64,000 nucleotides of DNA from Aphanomyces cochlioides (lineage: Eukaryota > Oomycota > Saprolegniomycetes > Saprolegniales > Verrucalvaceae), in assembly GCA_019828595.1 (NCBI GenBank), contig JAHQRK010000024.1:496001-560000 (forward strand). The letters are read 5' to 3'. The notes under the pieces were generated by a model. That model worked only from the letters and a program-made list of their open reading frames with translations, was not told the origin of the DNA and did not search any database. Of the stretch, positions 56,574 to 64,000 are shown piece by piece. The stretch's first letter is position 1, and the number at the start of each line of letters is the position of its first letter. The translations under genes were made by a program, and so were the position numbers.

Positions 56574-57302
56574 TTGTGGACACTTCCTTGGACAAGGACT
56601 GACTCCAAATGCAGAGGGTACAACTGTACTCTGACATGCAAGATATTCACCCAATGAATTTCCGGGGTCGCTGTTGAAATGCATTCAATTCTTTGTTTCT
56701 TGCATTTCGTGTACTTGTGTCGATTCATGACACAATTTGATATATTCGACAAGAACTATGCCTTGAGGTCTTGAGAGCTGACGTGTTTCAAGCGATTTAA
56801 ATCAATTCATGATGTGTAGCCGCAAGGGAACTCACAAAACTTGACGTTGTTCCATCGCCAAGAGTGTCAGGATCAATAGTCCTGCTCATTTGCCATAGCA
56901 CTTAAGCGATAAGGATGACGCACGTTTGGACATGATAAACAGCATGGACCGATAGAGTACACCCTAATCCAGCGAGATACTCTTATATCAATCTCTGTAA
57001 CTCAAGTGATGAGCTCAACAAAGAGTCACATAAAGACAATAGTGTTTGCACGGCGTTAATGTCATCATCGCTTTCCACGCTTTTACACGACAACCTCCCG
57101 CATCGTTGTCGTGCAAACATTCAAAATAATCGCGAGCAATCAAACAACTCTCATCGAATATCAATTGAGTCGGCAGAAGATTTGATTATCCCGAATTCTC
57201 ACTGTATTCTACTTTCATTTTTCCAAACAACTCGATCGGTCCTGCCAAGGCATCTCAAGGAATTGTATTCCACATCTCCTAATTCTTGGTAGTTTTGATT
57301 TT
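56574..57302. other. Spacer; its left part is a duplicated kinase-gene 3' flank
   Basis: Segment 57120-57300 matches 62995-63175 (shared words such as CTGCCAAGGCATCTC and TCTTGGTAGTTTTGATTTTA). The duplication unit therefore includes the 3' flank of K3 and K4. Confidence 0.6.
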
Positions 57303-58475
57303 AGACCTCCATCAAGTTGGAACGCACTATCTCAGCCAACTGCAAAGCTGTTTGCCGGTCTTCTGGCTTGTGTGACAGACACTGCATGACCATGGAAAGA
57401 ATCTATTCTGGGCAAGAAGAATTGAACGTTGGTTTTCATCATACATGAAAGTGGCCTTCCACTTTCTGCATGTATAATGTCCTCGTAAGAGACAAGATGG
57501 GTGTCGAGTCCAGACAAAACTACGCCTGCTCCAAACATGAGTGAGTACCCCAATAATAGTAACATCAAGCGACGTACCAAATGAATTAATATCAGGCGAC
57601 GCAGAGACAACATCGCCCATGAGTATTTCAGGTGCTGTCCAGTGAAACTTGCACACTCGAGCAGTCTTGGTTTTTTCATTGTCATCTTCCTTCATATTTC
57701 CATCCACCAACTTGGCGGGTTTCGAGCTATCCAACAAGATTTTGCGTGACTTGATAGTGCCATGGGTAACATCCATCGAATGCAAATACTTCAATGCCCG
57801 ACAATTTGATAGATGATCAAAAATTTGGATTGCCATGAAAATGTCGCGCTCGTCGTTGCGCTTAACTTCTCTCGCAAGTCACAATCGTCCATCCACTCCA
57901 TGATGCACATGATGTTTTCTCGCTTCGTCCACGCTGCGCCGCCGATGAGATCGATGATGAACAGAGACTTTCAAACGGCTCAAAAGATGAATATTTCTTG
58001 AGTTTGGACTGCGCGTTGTACGGACTCAAGTCGTGAAGTGATACTCTCTTCATGGCAACGTGCAACCCTTTATAAGTGCCACACCAGGTCTCAGAGACTC
58101 CATCCGACTTTGTTGCACTTTGAGTAACAAATCACGCTCGTCAATGCCCAGGATGACTTGTTTCTTCAGGTCTCAATGTCCCACCAGTGGTAATCTCGTA
58201 TGGTTCAAAGTCCGTAGCCCTTGATTTCGACATCTCATCGCCTTGCTGTAAAGATTTCGTTTCTTGGATAGTCTGCTCGTTGATATGCACTTTCATATGA
58301 TTCATTTGGGTTTGAATTGTTCTTTCATAATTTCTTCCTAGTAATGTGCGTTTTTCGATATGTACCAGAGATCGCATTTCAGATATTAAACCATAGTTCA
58401 TGGTGCTCACGAGATTAATGTCTTGAGCATCGATGCAAATTGTAATTAATTGCTGTAAATGATTCACAGCCACTG
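57303..58475 (-). pseudogene. Dual-kinase gene K3, only decayed kinase 2 region
   Basis: Recognisable pieces in several frames: VAMKRVSLHDLSPYNA, ALKYLHSMDVTHGTIKSRKI (HRD has become HGT), LLDSSKPAKLVDGN, FHWTAPEILMGD, DTHLVSYEDIIHAESG. Frameshifts and stops separate them. The N-terminal domain and kinase 1 are absent, apart from a possible relic at 58808-58950. Confidence 0.75.
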
Positions 58476-58807
58476 CATTGCTTTGACTTGCGGTTCCATC
58501 AAATATACTTCTTCACGTGTTTGCATTACAAAGGAGTCGAATTCACCAGCAATACTGCCCCTTAGTTGTTTCTGCGCCAGTAATAGATATGTATCGCTGC
58601 AACTCAGCTGTACATCCACGAATTTTTTGGTCGCGTCGTGGCTACAGAGTTAGTGATTTTTTTGCTTCACCTCTCGATCTCAGCTCAAAAAGAAAATTTT
58701 GCTCTCGCATCGCTCTCACTCTCAATTGCTTCGGGGATCTCGTTCAGCCATGCTGTTAGATTTCGACGGAAGAGTTAGCTATTGGCTGTTCAATCTTCCG
58801 TCGAAAT

Positions 58808-58950
58808 CTACTCAATCCAAAGTCCGCAATAGCCATCGACCCATCTTCACGAACCAGTACATCTGCATTTGGTATATCGATGAATAACACTACCGGAGTG
58901 CAAGGCAGCATACATGTGGCTTGTTCGACACGTCGCGCCAGGCTTTGATT
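58808..58950 (-). pseudogene. Relic of kinase domain 1
   Basis: About 140 bp aligning to the HRD-to-DFG part of kinase 1 in K1 and K2 (CTCAATCCAAAGTCCGCAAT is shared exactly), with a gap and many changes. Probably the remains of the front half of K3. Confidence 0.65.
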
Positions 58951-59201
58951 CCCTTGAGGACACGAGTCTACAGTACAGTAGTTCGATTTGGTGGAAGTTC
59001 TTGATCGACACGTGGAAAACTCAGCAATTCTAGCCCATTGAACATCCGTCGCCTAAAAGGAAATACGTTGTAGAAACATAAATCTCGCACTAGCGACCTT
59101 GGACATGTATTTCAAGCATCGTTCCGTCATTCGAGATTTCGACGTCACTATATTCAATCATCGCGTGACTTCTTCAATTCTGTCTTGGTACAGACATTAA
59201 T

Positions 59202-62052
59202 TTATAGGTCTGTCAAATTGGAGCGCATTGTCTTAACCAACTCCTGCGCAGTTGGTCGGTCGTTTGGATTCAATGAAAGACATTGCATGGCCATCTTATG
59301 GATCCATTCTGGACATTCCGACGTAAATGTCGGTAAAAGTTCCCCAGTAGTCACCCCGATCATGATCATGGTGTCGTGAATTTGCCTTCCATTTACTGGA
59401 TTGCGCATGTCCTCGTACGGGACTAGATGGGTATCAAATTCCGACAAGACTACACCTACGTCAAACGTTTCAAAACAAATGCAAATGGATCATTGTACCA
59501 AACGAATATATATCAGCTGCCACGGTAACTTCTTCGTCCTGGCGAATGACTTCTGGCGCCATCCAACGAAATATACCAACCCCAAACGTCATTGTAACTT
59601 CAGCATGGTCTTTGGATGTGTTGACATCTTTTAGCTTGGCGGGTTTTGTACTGTCCAACATCACATTACTTGATTGGATGTCGCGGTGGATTACACCCAT
59701 GGAATGCAAATATGCCAATGCTTCTACAATATGGTACATGACTTCTTGCTTGGCTTGCCACGAAAACGGAGCCCTGTCTGCCCTGTCAAATCTTCTACGC
59801 AATGTATAACCGTCCATCCATTCTGTCACACACATCACATTTGTTGGGCGATCCCATGCCGCGCCGATTAGCTTGACAATGTAGGGTGAATCCAATCGAC
59901 TCAACAACAGAATACTCTCGATGAATGGCTTGAGCTCGTACGACGTTGGATTATAAAGACGCACTTTGTGGATTGCGACACGCACGCCGTGATATTTGCC
60001 AAGCCAGAGATGCATCGATTGACTGCCGGGCTGAGATTTCTCGAGTGTCAACTCCCGCTCATCAAGGCGAATCGGTGTCAGGTTATTTATTTGGGAATCT
60101 TCGTCGATTTTACTCCCTGGCTTTAGTGTTGGCACATCATCGACAGCGACATCAATAATTTGCTCCACAGTCTTCCCGAAAGGCTGCTTCTTTTGTTTTG
60201 CCGGCTTGTTGGAACTGAATACTCCAACAATTTTTTTCCAAATACTTGGTTTCGAGGTCTTGTTTCTGTTCTTTTGTTGAAATGTTGCATTTGATTTTGT
60301 TGCCTCTGAGTGCATGTCCGGGGGAAGACTTTTATTGCCAGCCGTCAAATTTGTTGGAATTTCACTGTTCGCCGAGCTGTTTGTTGCTAACTCGGATGCG
60401 TCCATGATCACAGTTTCGATAGTCACTGGCTCGCCCACACTCTTTGAACTCATTTGTATCTTCTCTCTGTGAATATAATGATATTCCAGAAAACCAACAA
60501 TATCTACAGCCTTGGGTCTTTCGAATGAATTTAACTGCCAGCACAAGGTGATTAACTTCCACAGCTGGTCGAATTCACTCGAAAGTTCTTGTGGTCGCGC
60601 TGGGCGTTCGTCTTCAGTTCGAATAGCATCCTCTATCTCTTCATGACAATAGTCTCGATACGGAATATCGCCTGTAAGCAGCTGCCACACTGTCATTCCA
60701 AATGACCACACATCCGATTGCACTGTCACTTTGCGAGGCGAAAAGCGCTGCTCAGGACTCATCCAGTTCAACGTTCCCACAAATCGTCCTGCATTCGAAT
60801 ATTGCGTCAATAACGACTCGGTCGATCGACTCAATCCAAAGTCCGCAATCGCAACCGTTCCATCTTCTCGAACCAGCACATTGCCACCTTTGATATCTCG
60901 ATGAATAATTCCAGCAGAGTGCAATGACAGCAAACCCAACGCAAATTGGTACACCATCTCAATCAATTTCTCCGGATGCAAACGAATGTACCGTGTGATG
61001 GTGTCAGGACAATATTCACACACCACAATAGGCGACGCAATCTTGGTGCACACGCCAATCAATGTCAAAATATATGGCTCGTTCGATACGTCGCGCCATG
61101 CTTTGATTTCTTTGCGGATCATCGTCTCAAACTCCGTCGAGTCAGCCAACTTCAGCGTGTGAAAATGTTTGACCGCTACACTTCGACCTTTGTAATGTCC
61201 CAGGTACACCATGGCAGATGCGCCTTGACCGAGAAACTTCGACTTGTTGCTTGGATTATACACGATGTCTTCCGACGCGAGCATCCATTCTTCAAGCATA
61301 TCGTTCAGTGGTAAATCGTGGGTGATTTTACTCGCTCGCCAAGAATTGTTGGCGGCGTGGACAACTTTGTCAAACGAAGTGAGGACGGATGCCTCAAAGT
61401 TTCGATTCGTTTGAACATTGCGGAGACTGACATTGTGGTGATAATAGTCAAGGCCTCGCTGTAGTTGAATCGCCATCTCTAGCAGATTGTCAACTTGCCG
61501 ATTGAGTGCGCCATCGTTTTGTGCTAGACTGATGTAATAGTCCATCTTTTCAAGTTTAACCATCATGGCTTGCATGTCTTGCATCAAATCATCGACACTA
61601 CCGACGATTTGGATATCAAAATCCACTTGGAGAAAACACGCAGTTCGTTGAATGTCATCTTGGTATTGCATCATCCTTGACGCGATGGACTTTGCATGAG
61701 TCTCACGTTGACTCTTGTCCATGAGGATATTCCATCCTTTCGTCGATTCGAATGTTTCTTCAAGATAGACATGAGTATTTGCAAGCGCAATCGTGAGATC
61801 ATCAAGATGTATGACTTGATCATCGGGGACTCCTTGGAAGACAATCGAACGTGTGATGCGTGCAATCATTTCACCGGTCGCTAGCACGTCCTCCTTGTTG
61901 ATACGGAATTTGAGGCAGAGCTCCATCGCAGCACATGCGACCTGGAGCGTGGCCTGATGCGCTGGATTTGCTGTTGGGATATGCCTTAATCCCCATTTGA
62001 CCACGTCTTCGATCGACTCGATTGCTGCTTGGGTTGTTGTCACACTGGCCAT
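59202..62052 (-). CDS. Dual TKL-type kinase with N-terminal helical domain, K2
   Basis: About 935 residues, intact, two exons (62052-59499 and 59455-59202; 43-bp GT-AG intron). N-terminal helical domain (ESIEDVVKWGLRHIP, LDDLTIALANTHVYLEETF). Kinase 1 is canonical: FLGQGASAMVYLGHYKG, IIHRDIKGGNVL, IADFGLSRS, SDVWSFGMTVWQLLTG. The linker is shorter than in K1 and lacks the FQSKEP repeats. Kinase 2: GVRVAIHKVRLY, where the ATP-site Lys (VAIKK in K1) is replaced by His followed by Lys; VTEWMDGYTLRRRF; VIHRDIQSSNVMLD; LKDVNTSKD in place of DFG. Kinase 2 is thus likely a weak or dead kinase, perhaps regulating kinase 1. It shares 446 identical bases with K1. Confidence 0.88.
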
Positions 62053-62699
62053 AATCTTCTCACGGCGCCAACTTCTGAGGTAATACTGACCAAGTTTGTC
62101 GTGTGCGTTCTCGAGAAATATGGTTCAAAGTGGTCCAATGGAACGAACACACGAATGATAAAACGCGTCAATATTTTGGAAAGAGGATGAATGTGTACGG
62201 GTCGTAGTGGATGCAACTCTGGTGAAGGCGTCAATACCTCGTTCTCTAGCTTGTGGCTGAATATCACGCTCTCTTTGTGATCAAAGTCAACGATTGAGTC
62301 ATATTTGAAGAGGGAAGCGAATCGTCACGAGCAACGGGGCTGCCTGGGCTTTGTCCAGAGGTGTTTCAGAATGTTTTGCCACGAAGTTGACGTTGCTTAG
62401 TGTGGTCTCTGTCAGAAGGCGACGCCCAAAGGACTACACCATCGGTTGCACTTTTGATCATTGAGCTCAAAGACGACGCCCCTCCCCCTGACCCCTACGA
62501 TTACGTATGACTCAAGCTGTAACTGCAGTACACCACTAGAGGGTTTGTCAAGCTTGTTAAGGACCAGCTAGGCCGGCTCGTGAAGATTACAAGGCGCTCG
62601 TGCGACAACTGTATTCCGAGAGGAGCTGACGAGCGTAGTGCGCTTCTTTTCATTCGTTGCTTAACCATTTAAACCACTCGGTCATGTGCACATTGAAAA
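62053..62699. other. Upstream region of K2
   Basis: No gene or repeat recognised. Confidence 0.3.
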
Positions 62700-62844
62700 G
62701 CTATCCAAACTTGAGAGGCATGCCTCCACTGGTGAGCAAACATTGGATTCTTAGCGATGAGACTCCCAGATGGATATATTATTGCCGCACTTCGACATCC
62801 TTGATCGACACAATTGCGTCTTGGGTTGTTGTCACGCTCGCCAT
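62700..62844 (-). pseudogene. Relic of a dual-kinase N-terminus
   Basis: The minus strand begins MASVTTTQDAIVSI, the same start as K2 (MASVTTTQAAIESIEDV), and decays within about 20 codons. It suggests a further deleted gene copy, perhaps the front of K4's neighbour. Confidence 0.65.
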
Positions 62845-63164
62845 GCTGATGCCTTTGCACTGACTGAAAGATTCATGCAAGGGAGAAAGCGGACAAGATG
62901 GGTCATGCATGAAGATGGAGATGATATTTTCGCCAAGAGACGCATGGAGATGTAGTGGGGAAATGTGATAAGAGAGGTCATGCGTGAAGCTTATAATCGC
63001 AACATCAAATCAAACAATTACCATCGAAAATCTCATGGGCTTGCAGACAAGTTGATTATCCACGATTTCCACTCTGTAATTATTTTTCCGACAACTCGAT
63101 CGACGCTGCCAAGGCATCTCGAGGAGTTGTATTCCACCTCTCCGAAGTCTTGGTAGTTTTGATT

Positions 63165-64000
63165 TTAAAGATTCATCAAGTTGGCACGCACAATCTCAGC
63201 CAACTGCAAAGCTGCTGGTCGGTCTTCTGGGTTGTAGGAAAGACAGTGCAAGGCCATGAAAAGAATCCATTCTGGGCAATAAGAATTGAACGTTGGCTGA
63301 AGAGTCCCAGTTGCAACTTGTTCAATGATCATCGTATCGGTAAGTCGCTCTCCGCTTTCTGGATGAATAATGTCCCTGTAGGGGACACGATGGGTATCCA
63401 ATTCCGCCAAAACTACGCCTGCTCCCAACATGAGTGCACCGAGCGAAATTAATATCGAATTACGTACCAAAAGAATAAATATCTGACTGACGCTGAAGAG
63501 TAAGATTCGTCCATGATAACTTCGGGTGCCATCCAACGGAAAGTCGATAGTTGAGCTATCATTGTGTCTTCGACTGACATTTCCATCGTGTTTACATTTG
63601 CCAACTTAGCAGGTTTTAAGCTGTCTAGGAGTACATTTCGAGACTTGACATCGCTGTGGATAACACTCATCGAATGCAAATACAGCAATCCTTGGAAAGG
63701 TGATGGATAATGTCATATTTGGCTTGCCACGAAAATACTTTATCCGTCGTTGCATTGAGGTATTCACGCAAATTGCCGCCATCCATCCACTCCGTAACAC
63801 ACATGAGATCTTTAGGGTGATTCCACGCTGCTCCGATGAGCTGAACAATGAACGGGGAGTCAAATGTGCCCATCAACTGAATATGCTGGATGAACGTTTT
63901 GAGTTTCGATGGGGTTGCATTGTTCTGGCGTAATTTCTTGATGGTAACATGTGTTCTTCGATACGTGCCAGACCACATTTCAGATATTAAACCATGGTCC
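63165..64000 (-). pseudogene. Dual-kinase gene K4, kinase 2 and C-terminus, broken; continues past window
   Basis: From the window edge inward: VTIKKLRQNNATPSKLKTF, MEWMDGG-like TEWMDGGNLREY, then a frameshift near 63690 within HHLSKG/LLYLHS, VIHSDVKSRNVLLD (HRD has become HSD), LANVNT in place of DFG, FRWMAPEV and AELDTHRVPYRDIIHPESG, ending at 63165. Both catalytic motifs are lost, and one frame break is visible. The 5' part lies outside the window. Confidence 0.78.

Overview
The window looks like nuclear DNA of an oomycete, most likely a saprolegnialean such as Aphanomyces (inference). The evidence is small spliced genes with introns of about 37-60 bp and GT-AG borders, a Crypton-type tyrosine recombinase with a GCR1_C-like tail, Harbinger and Helitron relics, tandem TKL-type kinase genes and repeated polytopic membrane proteins. 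Genes lie on both strands with short spacers, and ATTGG/CCAAT boxes recur near starts. I saw no rRNA, tRNA or CRISPR array.

Layout. 1-6.2 kb: a saccharopine-dehydrogenase-like oxidoreductase (-, cut by the window edge), a PP2C phosphatase (+), an unrecognised spliced gene (-) and a doubtful gene (+). 6.5-12.1 kb is transposon-rich. It holds a 130-bp MITE, a 2.3-kb Harbinger element with TTA target duplication carrying a transposase with one stop codon and a Myb-like accessory gene, two inverted-repeat elements, a small gene predicted to carry lipids at both ends, and a deletion derivative of another Harbinger. 12.2-17.7 kb: CDP-diacylglycerol synthase, a CocE/NonD-type hydrolase and two convergent Dabb-domain genes. 

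17.8-32 kb is a mobile-DNA block: a TA-flanked MITE, then 13.7 kb bounded by 28-bp inverted repeats. Nested inside are 110-bp inverted repeats (109/110 identical) 9.55 kb apart, enclosing a decayed tyrosine recombinase and a decayed Helitron Rep/Pif1 helicase. This nested structure is the best candidate for something undescribed.

32.4-38.6 kb: a WDR62/MABP1-like WD40 scaffold with a repeated short motif in its tail, and a thiolase-like gene. 39.3-43.8 kb: a tandem array of T1-BTB plus SPRY-like genes, two intact and two broken. 44.9-50.1 kb: one 5.2-kb exon for a membrane protein made of two homologous halves. 50.7-64 kb: a minus-strand array of dual-kinase genes (two intact, three broken, plus two relics) with a helical N-terminal domain and near-identical tracts that suggest gene conversion or recent copying.

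Functionally the single-copy genes cover phospholipid synthesis, signalling and metabolism. The tandem arrays (T1-SPRY and dual kinases) are evolving by duplication, deletion and sequence exchange, next to a transposon graveyard.
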